DNA of 64,000 bases from NCBI GenBank assembly GCA_008360975.2, contig CM039179.1, forward strand, positions 56,644,666 to 56,708,665. Reading direction: 5' to 3'. Positions within the stretch are counted from its first letter, which is position 1, and every line of letters begins with the position of its first letter. The notes under the pieces are model-generated. The model was not told the DNA's origin. It ran no database searches and saw only the letters and a list, made by a program, of their open reading frames with translations. Shown here one piece after another: positions 11,591 to 24,600 of the stretch. Position numbers and translations under genes: made by a program. The stretch is from Lichenostomus cassidix. Its lineage: Eukaryota; Chordata; Aves; Passeriformes; Meliphagidae.

Positions 11591-12870
11591 GCAATTCTGC
11601 AGAACCAGTACCATGTTAAGACCAGTCTTTCATGTACCAGAGAAAGGAACTAAGCATTTTTCTTTTTTGAGAATTATATCTGTACAACCTGTTATATTGA
11701 AATTTGCAAAATTGAAAACAAAATGGGGATCGCTGTTTTTTTCTCTTTTACCCTGAAGGTGGTAAAAATAACTTTTTTTCTCAAAAGTGAGAGAAAAAGC
11801 AAAGCTAATTATCAGGAATGCTTACAAGTTTGACAACTTGAAAGAGTACCTCAATTAAAAGGATAAAATAACTAGATTTCTAGAAGCTGACTTTAAAGCC
11901 ACTGCAACATGACTTGAAACATAATCAAAGAAAAACTGCGTGGAAATCTTACCTTTCAGCATCAGTTCAGTTTTGAGATTCTTGCAAGCTATCAACATAG
12001 CTTTCTATGCTATTATTTCTTTTATCATATTTATAAGAAATCCTAGGAAATCATGGTTTTATAATGAGTGCAATCCAAAAACGTGCAGAGGCTCAAAATC
12101 CTTCTTGTTTTATGCGGCTTCTCCATAGCTACTTTGCATTTTACTGTTTTTCTACAAGTTTTATGTAAAAGTCTAAATTTGAGACATAAAAGTTAAGCAA
12201 ACTAAAATTAAAACAATTTCTCTTGCAACATTTTTTGCAAGTAAAATAGTGCATTTTTCAAGGAAAACTAATCTACAATGTTTTTACTGTGTTTAACTGT
12301 CTCACCCATAACTAAATTTAGATGTCACTGCTACAATTGGTTATTCTGGCTCACAGTCACTGTGCAAAGGAATGATTTTAGAACTGCCTTTAGTACCTAA
12401 TGTTTTAGCAGAAGCTTCCTCCACAGGACATGTAACCTGCTGCATTAAATTATAGTTTACACAGGATACAAATAATCCTTTCCTGACTGCAGCATGGTAT
12501 CAGAGTATAACCCTCAAAAAGAGATTTAATCAGCCTTATCATTGTCTTAGCTTATGGTTACAAATATTATTAGTGGGTATAAAATCATCTTAAATTTCTT
12601 TTAAGACCTAGTTGAAATGCATTCTCTCATGATTTTCTGTAGTACTAATTCTCCTTGTTAAGACTATTTGTTGTAGAAGCATGTTTCATAAAATACTGCA
12701 TATTTGTCTTCTATTTTCTTTATATTGTGATGTTGTCTTTTAATACATTGTGAGATAAGCCAAATTACAGTAATTGTTTTTCTTTTTTTTCCTTATGTTT
12801 TTTGTTGTATCAATAAACTGATTTAGTTTCCTTTCAATATTTCTCTTTTCCTGACTAAATAATTTAACCA
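11591..12870. other. Unique AT-rich sequence, nothing recognised
   Basis: No gene, repeat family or strong splice pair was seen. T-rich tracts are present near 12780. Confidence 0.4.
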
Positions 12871-12965
12871 TTTGCATGGTTTCATTACATGTAAATTCTG
12901 CTTTTATTATATTTGCATGGTTTTATTACAGGTATTACATGGTTTTATTACATGTAAATTCTGCT
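12871..12965 (+). repeat. Local tandem duplication, about three copies
   Basis: The unit TTTGCATGGTTTCATTACAT with the tail GTAAATTCTGCT occurs at 12871-12902. A truncated copy starts at 12911, and a third copy with the same tail lies at 12934-12965. This looks like replication slippage or local duplication. Confidence 0.8.
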
Positions 12966-15900
12966 ATACATCTCAGACACCTTTACTAACCCTAGCTGGA
13001 CCTATTCCAGTCCCAAATGTGTCTTAATGTCTTTATGTATAAGCTAGTTTAGCATAAAGAGAATAACAATTTCCAAGTGGCTGTTGCAGGCCGTGTAGTC
13101 AGTGGTCTGTGAACTCAAGTTTCTCTGAGAGAACCAGAAATAGTTAGGTCATAGTAGCTGTGAAATAAAATATTGGAACACCTGAATTGTAATTGCACTC
13201 TAATTATATATTTATTCCTTTCAGTAAATCCACTTTGAGCTTTTAAAGTTTTGCATTTTTCCCTGTGAGGTCTCTAACAAAGTTGTCAACATTTGCTGGT
13301 TCCATGATCTGCAAATAACAAATTTAAAAGTGAGTACTGACTTGGTAGCTGCTAGAATTGCCTTTCTTCTGTTTGGAGAAGAGAGTAATTCAGAACATTT
13401 CGCAAATGAAAAGCAGTACACCTTTAATCAAAGATGGAAGAATGGATCCACAAAAGAAATTGTTTTGGGGTAGTGAAATCAATTGTACCTTGTCTAGAAC
13501 TTAAAGATCAGCTTCATGGTTTCTGTGATCAAGTTTTGTGGGAGCATATAAAGGGCATGCGGAGTGAAAGACTTTTGTACCTTAAATGAGAGTTGGGTAA
13601 TCTGAGATCTTCTAACTCAGAAACCATGAATTGTCAGAAACCATCTGGGTCAGCTACTGCTGGAATAGTGCAGGTTCCTCCAGGCTTGATTTTTTCCATT
13701 GCTAGAGCATTTCTGCACACACCCAAAGCTGGATATTTGGCATCCTCCAGCTAAAGAATGAGCTCCAGAAGCCAGGCCTGGAGTTTGTCCACTTCACAGA
13801 TGTAGGCATGGACACTGTAAAGATGCACAGAGAAGCCCAGGATATTTGGCTTCCCTAAAACAAATTGAGAGAGGAAAAACACAACAAACCAAACCCACTC
13901 TCAGGATGTGTTTAGGTTGAGTTACTAAGCTGATCTAGGTATCTACCTTAGAATGTCATGAATTAGGATTTAAAAGTGCCCATTTCTTCCACAAGGCTGG
14001 ATAAGGGAGCTTTTGAAGGTCAATTAAGATATAAATGTCTTCCTTTGACCAGATCAGTCCTATGTGCTACAGACACATGTGGATCACTAGAATTTTTTGT
14101 CATACATTGTGGTACTGTGTGTCTCAGGTAACATAAGTAAATCTATTAACTGTATTTAGTCAAATTACAGATATGGGCATCCCCAAGAAATTTAGCAGAA
14201 GCCTTTTTTTAAGGAACAAAGAAAACATAAGTGTGGTGGTTGCTCCCATCTCTCATGTAATGGATTAATATTTTCTTCAGCCCCAATGCCTATAAAAATA
14301 TATTTTCTAGCCATATGGGAAGTTTATCAAGTACCAGTATGAAACATAGGCCAGTATGCACCAGAAAGTGCTGGAAAAAAGGAAGAGGTAAAGTGATAAA
14401 ATAATACCACTTTGCAAAATGCAAAGACATTTTGAAAGATTCATTGCACTAGATAGGAAAAGTACCAAAATAAAAACAATCATGAGCAAACACAGCATTA
14501 AAGCTTTAAAATCTGTCCTTATAGTACTGGGTTTATTTTTTAATAGAAAAGTAATTAAAAAAATCCAGAGGCAGGATTTAGAAATTAAAGAGAGCACCGT
14601 TTCCTAAACAGTCACTTTTAATAGGCCTCTAGGTTATTCTTTTGCTCTGATGACAGTGTGGCAACTTCTAAAGAGGCTTCTAGGCCTTAGCCTAAAAGTT
14701 GTTTCCAGAAAGAGGTAGAATAATAGATCCTACTCTTGTCCTGGCCTTCATTATTTTCTTTTGATCAGCAGGTAGCTCACAAGATCGATTTTTGGATTGC
14801 CCCTCTAATGTTCCTGATGTTGATTTTCAATGATACAGGCAGGGCAGATGAATTCCAAGTACCTTGAAAGTACATATTGCAATTCAAAAATCTGTCTGTA
14901 AAGTGACACGTCAACATGACAAAAATTACCTTCTTGCCTTCCAAAAATAATTGCATAATTGGTATGTCTTAATACTTTTCTGTGCGGGATTATAAAAAGA
15001 ATGGGTTTATTTTCTTGTTCAATATTGAAGCTGGAAAGGTCTCACAGAGATATTCAGCAATTTCAACTAATTTGCTTAGATTGTTTTGGAAAAAAAAGAA
15101 AATGAAAAAGTATCAGTCTTGTGAAAAGATTGAAAAATTCTTTGAGGTTATTTAATTCTGTCTTCCCTAGCTTGTAGGTTTGTATAGCTGTCTGTGCACA
15201 ATAAGAAGTATTAAGGTACTGAAGTTCATTATTGAAGTAGTATCACTAAAATTATGGTTGTAAGAATGAGTGAGAGAGACCTAATGCTGTAATTATTACT
15301 TGTTGGACTGCCTTACATTCTGAGAGATTATAAAGAAACAAAGAAGTAAATTATGTCTAGAGAAATAATTACTACTAATGCATGAGGAGGAACTCACAAA
15401 GTGAAGACAGTTATAAGGCTGATCTTCCACATTTGTCTTACAGACAACATACCAAGAAATCCCTTTCTACAATTTGCAAGACTGTCAAATACTTTTTCTC
15501 TGGTCTTCTTTGGAACCATATTCATAGTTGATGGATCATATTTGACTATCACATTATATTTTGGGTACTCTGTGTACTCCAGAATATTTTTCCAAATGAA
15601 TTGTGTCACATTTCTCATTGGGAAGATGCACAGTCTCTTTTCAGATAATTTCATCTGACCCCGAGTGTCACAGCCTGCTAGTGAATTAAAGCAGTATATG
15701 AGTGTTCTCTGGCAAAAAAGGGATAAGTGCCTTGGAAATGCTCAAGTTTGAACTGCTAAGCTCTTGCTCTCTAAACTGAGGGAAAATGGCCACTGCTTTT
15801 TAGGAATGACCTCGGGTCTCTTCTCACTTCCAAATATGGACTTCACATAAATGTCCCAGATGACACCATTCAAGGTACAATATTCTCACTCTCAGTAGAA

Positions 15901-17655
15901 GAGATTATTGAATTCCAGAGCAGGGATGAGTTCTGTGGATTCTTTTCATTCATTAGGATAGACAGAATTGCTGCTGATTCTCCCTACTGCTCAGCTCAAT
16001 ACTTTGTGAAAAACCAACAGACACAGTTAGTTCTAAAGCACCATATAAAAGAAATAATGATCTTTCTCAAGGCACCAAAATTTTTGATGGTGCCATGGAG
16101 GCTGGGAGACTGCAAAAGGGGAACCTTCTTAGATAGTTATACATTAAAGACTGTTGTCCAGTTTGAAATGTGAGTGAACTACGTTATTTGTGCAAATTTC
16201 TATTGAACTAAGAGTTCTGGGAGGCTTTGTTGAACTCAGGGACATGAGCTACTACTTTTGAACTAAATTCTAATATGTGCTTTCTTCCTCTTCTCATTGT
16301 AAAGATGAGAGCAGAGAGGAGGAATTAGATTTACTTTTCTTCTTTTTTGAGTAGATGGTGTTACTGAAGTTAACTTCTCAGTCAAATTCCTGGTATATGA
16401 AGGCAAAAAATTAACAATATGCCAAGCAATGCAATGACTCACCTCCTTTGCACCACTTCACTTCATCTTGAACATCCTCTCCAAAAAGGCTAGGTTAATG
16501 CTCTGTTTTCATACATTTGATATCATCAGGAAGGGTTTTCTCTGTGCTATTTTTTCCTTTTTTGTTTGTTTGTTTTCCCAGTAAGAGTGGAGTAGAGAGA
16601 AATAAGTCTTTAAGGATTAAGATCCTTGATCTCAGCATCATTATGAGTTGGTGAATGGAAAGAGGGCAGCTAGATTTAAGTACATTAGACTGACACAAAA
16701 GGCACAGAAAAAATAAAAAGCCCTGAATCTCAAAAATTCTCAAAATATACTTTAAAACTCAGTGCAGTCGAAATCCAAAGAAACAGGGAAACAAGAACAC
16801 AAATATGCTGTTGGCTTACAGGGGATTTAATCTTTGTTTTTTCTGTAGATGGCTTTGAGAATCCTGGAATTTCCAGATCATAAATCTCATACTGGTAGAT
16901 ATTTTGGAAGTAGAAAAAAAGTATTCCTAAATATTGTATAATGAACAAAAAAACTATTTTGACAAGTACATGTAGTTCTGAATTTCAATGACCTTCACAT
17001 GTTCTAAGTGAACCTCCAGCATTCATAATAGCAAGCTCTCAGTAATAATCACCCTATTAACAATTCAGGTTCTTATGTCTTGGGAGATCTTTAGTTTGGA
17101 AATTTAAATTATGTCTAACTGCTTGTCTCACAATCATTAAGTAATATTTCCTGCATTTCTTGTTGAAGGACCTTACAGCAACACCTTGAATTACCCTTTA
17201 TTCCTGAACATTTAGTGACTATTGAACTTGAGTGTGATTTCGATTTCTTGGCATTATGTGTGTCATGTTGTTGTAAATAAATAGCTGCTTTAACTTCACT
17301 AGTGCACAAAGTTAAATGTCAGAAAACCATATTTGCATTTATACACAGAATAATTACATGCTGTTCAGAACAGTGTAATTGCGGATACTAACGTGAAATG
17401 TTAACGAAGAGCTCATGTGTTTGCAGAAATAAAAAAGAAATCAATAGGAGCAAACAATAAAAAAGATGCTGAATGTTTATTGTCTGTTGTGCAAAGTGAA
17501 AAACTGAAAAAAACTTACAAAATATCTATAATGGTTTAAAATCAGGTATTCAAATTAATTTTTACTTGGTAAAAATATCATCTTTCATTTATATTTATCA
17601 TATTTCATTTCAAATATAAAAATATTCTCTTTCATTTTTTAATATATTTTGGGAG
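12966..17655. other. Unique sequence, no gene recognised
   Basis: No repeat family was recognised. The block 15394-15658 is open on both strands for about 86 codons. The minus-strand frame begins with ATG directly after CAG and runs into a GTGAGT donor-like site, but the product is not recognised. The block 17335-17470 is AT-rich and non-repetitive, with the 13-bp palindrome CTGTTCAGAACAG near 17361. It has the look of a conserved noncoding element, which cannot be tested from one sequence. Confidence 0.35.
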
Positions 17656-17692
17656 TTTTTTGTTTTTGTTTTTGTTTTTTTGTTTTTATTAT
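17656..17692. repeat. (GTTTTT)n low-complexity tract
   Basis: T-rich run with a G every six to eight bases. It could be a simple repeat or the A-rich tail of a minus-strand insertion, but no retroposon body adjoins it. Confidence 0.7.
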
Positions 17693-19272
17693 TAGATCCC
17701 TAACAACACATGAAATGCTGGAGATCTTGACTGACTTAATGTATTTAAATTTCCCTTATGGAGAACTGGATTTTAAGTGCTTGGGATTACAATCGAAATG
17801 AATTTGATGGTTCAGCTCAGCTTCTAATGGATTACAGTATGAATGTCATCAACTTTATATTGCAGCAAAAACTGTGATCTCCTTCCATATTTAGAAGTGG
17901 CTGAAGTCCATCTTTTGATCCCAGAAAGAATGCAGAGAAGGAATTAACATCAGTCTTCATTCAGAAGAGTCTGTTTTGTGAGCACCCACTTTCTGAAGAA
18001 ATATTTACAAATATCAAATTAACCACAAGATACAAATCATAATTTTACAATTCTGGAATGAAATGTTGATATGCAAGATGTTAGAAAAAATGTTTCTATT
18101 GTCGCTTGTCTCTTTTTATCCTTTTATTTTCAGATGTTTTTGAATACTGCAGCTGTAACTGGAACTGTGTGAAGTATGAGTGACTCTGCAGCTGAAAAAT
18201 GAAAATTTTGCGACAGTAACAGATATCAGTTTTAAGAAGCAGATTGGCCTCAGTAGTGCCTATGTTTTTCTTTGTAATATGTCTTCACTATCTATAAGTA
18301 TGACATTTTCTGGCAGGAGTTTTTGTGGAAATAGATAATACTAAGCTAATATAAGAGGATAGTCATGTAAAGTGAGCTCACTAACATAATTCACATTTTC
18401 AACCAGGCAAAAACAGCAGACTCAACATAACTTCAATTCAGTGTGATTCCTGTTTTGAATTTCAAGTACTCAACAAATGGCTCACAAGTAGCTATTCTTA
18501 GAAACTGTATGTCACATCACTACATAAAGATATATAGGAAAAATAGTTACAGCTAATTAACTCATAAACAGAAAACTGAAACAAAACCCTTCTAATTAAA
18601 TTATTTGATAGGAACTGTGACTTCAGCTTTAATTTGTAGAAACTGGGCTTTTCTGTTTCGCTGTGATACCTATAAAATTTTGATTTCTGTGTTTCAAATG
18701 GAACCAAGCTGACCAAACCACGAGTTCAGCCTATTTATTCAGGAACTCAGCTATAGGTGCTGTTTAGCTGCTTTCTTCAAAGTAGGAAGCTTGATATCAG
18801 AAATCCTGGGAAACTTAGATCTGTGCATCTTTGTTTTAAACATTTGTTTTTGTTTTAACCTGGGGCTAGTGAGTAAAATATTGTAGATGAATATCTCTGT
18901 GTACGGAAGAAAATGTTTGCATCAACCCTCACACTGTGAAACTGCAGAATGATGTACAGCTCGAAATGATGTGACTTAGGTTCACTTAGGTGAATCCACC
19001 ATGAAAGCTCAAAATCACTTAGAGGGGTTAAACACAAATGACATGTCATTTTACTAGTCTCTCTAATCCTCAAAAGATTCCTAGGATGTTTTCGATTTCC
19101 TCTGAAGACATTTGCTTATTGTTCTTCCACAGCAAGTATCTGATTTGAATATATAAGAGTAGGAACTGCAGAATCAGAGAGAGGGTATTCCCAGTATCTG
19201 CTGACGAACTAGGGATTAGTCATGCCAAAGATCAGCCTCATTAACAGTATTTATAAATGCAGGGGAGGAAAA
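17693..19272. other. Unique sequence, nothing recognised
   Basis: No gene or repeat family was recognised in this AT-rich interval. Confidence 0.4.
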
Positions 19273-19675
19273 AGAATCACAGAATGGGTAAGGTTGAACC
19301 ACAGTGAGTCATCTCCCTGCTCAAGCAGGGTCATCCTAGAGCATGTGGCACAGGATTGCATCCAGATAGTTCTTGAATATCCCCAGTGAGGGACATTCCA
19401 CAACCTCTCTGGGCAATCTGTTCCAGTGCTCAGTCACTCACACAGCACAGTTCTTCCTCAAATGCAGGTGGAACTTCCTGTGCATTAGTTTCTGCCCATT
19501 GCCTCTTGCCCTATGTTTTGGTACCATGGAGAAGATCCTGGCCTCATCCTCTTGACACCCTCTCTTCAGTTACTTGGCAACATTGATGAGCTCTTTTTTG
19601 TCTCTTCTTGAGACAGAACAGGTCCACCTCCCTCAGCTTATCCTCATTAGAAGATGCAGATTAGACCTCTTCAAT
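19273..19675 (-). mobile_element. CR1 LINE, 5'-truncated 3' end
   Basis: Read on the plus strand this is the antisense of a CR1 3' end. It opens with AATCACAGAATGG, which is the terminal CR1 octamer region. It continues with CCACAACCTCTCTGGGCAA, CTGTTCCAGTGCTC, GTGGAACTTCCTGTGC, GCCCATTGCCTCTTGCCCT and CATCCTCTTGACACCC. These blocks match the 3' region of a bird CR1 subfamily in order. The element is cut off at about 19675, the usual 5' truncation of CR1. Indels and substitutions show a moderately old copy with no intact frame. Confidence 0.9.
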
Positions 19676-21100
19676 TGCACCATTCCTAAACACTAGGACT
19701 TCACAGAGCCATAGAATGATGACAAATTGTGCCCCAGAAGAGAGAGCAGAGCTGTGTTTGGCCACAGGTACATTTTTTCTTGAAACACCCATCGTGACAG
19801 ATACAGAAAATGAGAATAATAACTGCAGCCGCAAAAAATGGCCAATAACCTCACAGGGAGATTATTGTTCTATTACTTGAATCCATGACCTGATCTCTTT
19901 GAAACCCTGGAAAAATTCACATGAAGTCAGTATGTTGAGGAGAATGATAGACTGGAAAAGCCATGTGAAAGTTAGCATGTAATTTCCCCAGATTTCTGAC
20001 TCGATATTTTTAGTTGCTGTATTTACCTCTGATTAAAGACCTTGTATTTGAAGTCAGTTCCAGTCATCACTAGCTACAATGCCATGAGATTTATGGATAT
20101 CAAGATACTGCTGGTCTTAATGTCAATCTTTTAATCAGAATATCTTCCAAAATGAACTTTCATGGCTTTAGCTCCCAATTCTAGGACAAGCATCAGAATG
20201 ACCAATTTTAATTCAACAGCAGACACAAGTAAGCCTATATTTATAGGCTGCATTTTAGTATTCAGTATTTCTCAGAACACAGACAACTTCCTAGTAAGAA
20301 AATCTCAGCTAGATTTCTTACTAAATGAACCTAGAGGACATCTTCTTCAGTGAAAATATAGTGACATAAACCATGCTGTCAGCTAAACCTTGATTTTATG
20401 GGATAGAAAGAGATTATCTCTCTAGGCCCTCTGACAATGGTATTCTGTGGAAGGCCTTAAGCTCAAAGAGCAGACTTGTGATTGCCATGGACTTTTATAG
20501 CCACTGTAGCATTTCAGACAGGACACAAGAATAAATTGACATGAACTCCATGAACATACTTGAATGACATGAAAACCTTTTGGTATTTTTGCAAGCCCAA
20601 GAGCTAGATTCAGATTTCTCTCCTTGCTCCTTTATAATGTGTATTTCCAAAACCATGGCTCATTTTCCTGTTCTATAACACATCCAGGTTGGTATCTGCT
20701 CTCAGAACATATTAACACTCTTGTTAATATGAAAACTGTTTCATGGAAACATTTTCTGACAAGCAGGCTATTTTTAAGCTGATGTATTTTTTCTTTCATT
20801 TATCTCCCCTACAATGGACCATATTATACATTTTTGCTTTCAATGTGTGCTTCTACATGCCATCTCCATATGATTCACAGACTTTTAGTGAAAGTAGCCA
20901 AATCTTTCTGAGATCTGTTATTCAGATCTTTCATGGAATAACTAATGCACCTCTACATATACATCAATGCAAAATTCAAGCAAAAGAAAATGGAAGAAGA
21001 CTGCTAGCAAATTCAGTGTTTTACAATACTGGCTCCTAAGGCCGTGATCGTCACACATTTAAATTATACTTATTTATAGCAGTGATGACCACATTAATTT
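19676..21100. other. Unique sequence, nothing recognised
   Basis: No gene or repeat family was recognised. Open frames are short. The last five bases (AATTT) are the left target duplication of the next LTR. Confidence 0.4.
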
Positions 21101-21684
21101 TGTATTGGGTCTGTCTGAGATGGAGTTAATGCTCCTCACAGGAACCGTCAGAGTGCCGTGCTTTGTACCATTAGCCAGAAAGGTGTTGGTAAACAAACAC
21201 CAATGTTTTGGCTACTGCTGACCCATGCTGGCACAGCATCTGTGCTCCCTCTCCAACATTTCACCTTCCCACCAGTAAGCTGGTGGTAGGCAAGACCTTG
21301 GGAGGGGAAATAGCTGGGACAGCTGATCCAAATTGACTGAAGGGATATTCCATACCATATGATGTCTTTTCAGCAACCAAATCTAAGAGAAAGTGGTAGG
21401 AGGGGGAAGCTTTTGATATTTTAATGTCAGTCTTCCAGAACAACTTCCATGTCTACTGAAGCCATGCTTCCTGGGAAATTGCTGGACATCACCTGCTGGA
21501 AAATAGAAAATAAATATTTTAATTTTGTCTGCTTTTGCTTTATTAAACTGCCTTTATCTTCACCCATGAGGCCATTTTTATAGCATATTTTCTCCCTATC
21601 CTGTCCTGCTGAGGAGAGGAGTGATAGAGCAGCTTTGAGGGCACATGGCATCCAGCCAAGGTCAACCCTCCACAAGTAGAGACA
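21101..21684 (+). mobile_element. Solo LTR, avian ERVL-like type, exact 5-bp TSD
   Basis: The 584-bp block runs from TGTATTGGGTCTG to CAAGTAGAGACA and is flanked on both sides by AATTT (21096-21100 and 21685-21689). A 5-bp duplication suits ERVL-type integration. Landmarks of this family are GAGATGGAGTTAAT, ACAGCTGATCCAAATTGAC, ATTCCATACCATATGATGTC, a polyadenylation motif ATTAAA (21542-21547), CTTTATCTTCACCCATGAG and CCAGCCAAGGTCAACCC. The TATA box seen in the sister copy at 32.46 kb is lost here, so this LTR is unlikely to be active. No internal viral sequence remains. Confidence 0.85.
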
Positions 21685-21689
21685 AATTT

Positions 21690-24600
21690 TAATCTCATTT
21701 GTTACTGTAACATGACATTATGTAATAATTCTGTACATGAAGATATTTCAAATAGTCAGTTTCTCTTAATGTCATTGGACACTGGCTTTGCAAAAAAGAG
21801 CTTTTGATTTCTTTTAAAATTAATCTTTGCCTAATATTGCCAGTAAAATAAACAAAATTAATTGTCTATTGAAGCTTAAGACTTTGTAACAGACCTTCAT
21901 ATAGTAGTTGAATTCAGAGCATTTTCAGAGGCAGAATTCTACACTGTAAAAAAGATATATTTAAATGAAAAAAAACCCTGTTACGTTTGATAAGCCTTCA
22001 AGGGAGATCATTTCAGAATAAATCTGTGCACAGCTATACCTATTACCTGCCTAAAGTTCTGTCTCTCAAAAACCTGATGCATGGTAATTTTCTTGTATTG
22101 TATGCTACATAGTAAAACATGCATTCTTCTTAAGATATAATTAGTTCTCTTGGGGCTTACGCAAATTGCAGTTCTTATACACCTGTGGCTAGCACAAAGT
22201 AAATTTGAGTATTGAAAGCCTTAGGATCATGTCAATCTCTACAAGCTGCCCACTTGTGATAAGCATAGACTTGTCCTTTGAATGTTTTATTGAGCTACGA
22301 AATAAATAAATTAATAAATCATTCTGCTCTGGAACTCAAGATCCAAAGATGTATTAATTCTATGTCTAAGATAAAACATGCAATCCATTGTAAAACACTT
22401 TATACAAATATGTCCATGTTTAAGACATTAGTGCTGAGTTCACCTTCTAAGAGGAAGGGTTCTATATGTTTCCCCAGCTTGATAGGTATGAGATATTAAA
22501 GTAATTGTAGTATTAATATTAGAAGATTAAAGTTGTTTATCTGAATAATAGAAAAAATTTAAGAATAGTGATGTTTCGTTGGTTGAAGGAAACCTACTGT
22601 AGATATGACATTTAATTACTTCACAGGGACTTGCAATCACTACTCAGTCAAGCCAGAAAAGATAAAATGCTGTCAAGATCTTCAAAACACGATATGACTA
22701 ATTAATGAAAAGCTGTTGTTAGTTTTGAGGTTTAATCTCCAGGTTGGATGACTTTTTGTTCTATCTGAATGAATAACTGTTCTTGGCTACATCTAACGAT
22801 TCCATGAAAAATTTCTTCTGTGTGTTCAGCAGCATCAGAGTGGGCTATAGGATCCTTCTTTTCTAGATGACTGGTTTAAACCAGATCTCAGAGAGGACTG
22901 AATTGCTTTGGTCTATGTGAAACAAGCCTTGTGATATATGGCTGTTGACTCATGAAAAGAAACATTAGAGCTACTGGTGTTTGCCATATCTTTTGGAAAT
23001 CGCAGCCAAGTAATATAGCATAGCTACACTCAAATGTTGAACTATTATGTTTATGGTAAGCTTAATTTTGTCTGATGTTTAAATGCTGTGGGTTTATGTG
23101 GATAAAGAGACGACATCATAAGGCAGTAAATTGTCACTTTATTAAGTACTACATTTGCTTTTGAAAATCTACATTTCTTATACACATTCTAAAAATCTAT
23201 TTATTAACTAATAATTCAAAATACACTTCTCTGTGTATATATTCTGCCTCTTACATCATCACTAGATGAACAGTGGCATACTGTGGGATCTGCCATTTGA
23301 TCCCCATGTGTTAGAGTATTGGGATCAATCCAGTAGGAAAAACAGATCATATATGCTAGAGCACATATGTAGGAAGCATTTTTAATTGTTCACACTGTTA
23401 TAAAAAAAAGTAATTCAGTCTTTTGAAAAAATAAGAAGAAATGCCTACTTGTTAGCTGTTACCTTTTTGTTTTAAGAAATGTGCTGAAAAAATGGTGGGA
23501 GAGTGGGAGAAAAAGGGGGTAGAGGATGGAAAATATAATTTGCCAATAATTTTATTGGAAATGGACAGCTTTTTATTTCCTGGAATTCCTATAGAAATAT
23601 CCAAACAACAGTAGGCATTTGAAAAGCTCTGTTGTTGAACTGCAGTGAGCAGATGATTTGTTTCAGCACAGCTAATAGGCTTCTGTTTGCCCATCTTTTG
23701 GACTCTTTTCTAGAATTAAATTACATTCCATGATATTTTTTTGTTCTCTTGGTCCCATTACATTGTGGGCTTATTTTTGGAGGCAGGAAAAGTTGTGTGT
23801 CTGTGTTTGTGTATGGGGATAATCTGTCTTAAAAATTAACTGGAAATGGTCTTTGGATGCAATGGAGTTAGCTTTGGAGTACTAAAGTAAGTGCTGAAAT
23901 TAGCTTGCTTTTAAATATATGTTTGAAATTTCTGTTGTCTTCATATCTACAGTGGAAAACTTACTGACGGCATAAGTGATGGAATTTAAAAACTATCTGT
24001 GCCAGCATGGTGTGTGCATCCATGGGAAGGCTCTTTACTGCACAGATAAAAGAGTGAGATAAAGGCCTTAGTGGGATTATGTAATTGAAAGGTGATGGAA
24101 CTGTTAGAGTAAATCCAAGCTGAAATTATTTTACTTCCTCTAAATTGATTTGGAAATTAGTAAAAGAAACAAACAAAAATAATTTAGGAATAGAAGCAAA
24201 TTTTTTTTTCAATTTCAATTAAGAAAGAAAGGAAAGGGTAAGAAAAAAGGGTATGATGTAGTTGAGTGGAAACCATCAAAATGTGTAAAGCTGAGGAATG
24301 AAAGGATGAACATAAGACAATCTGTCTGTGAATGGAGAGGAGAATGGAAGAAAAAGGTAGAAATACAAGTCCTTAGAAAAAGACCACGTCTAGTAGGACT
24401 CAGCATTAATTTCTGCTGGGAGGTGAAAGGATGCTTTTAAATGTCCTTTGAAGTAGATAAGAGTTTTACTTGTCATTTATCTGAAGCCAGTACTATTTCA
24501 GATCTCTTCACTGATTACACTCTGAATCAGATTTTGAGACTCAGCCTGTTTTAGTCTAAGACTATATCTGCCCAGGATACTGTGATTCTCTAAAGCATAT

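Noticed and set aside
16443..16487. Minus-strand exon-like segment ending at a strong GAG/GTGAGT donor
   Set aside because: The only acceptor in reach (CCTAG) has no pyrimidine tract and the peptide is too short to judge.
19373..19586. Two overlapping plus-strand open frames of 60-66 codons
   Set aside because: They lie antisense within a CR1 3' end and are shadows of the repeat.
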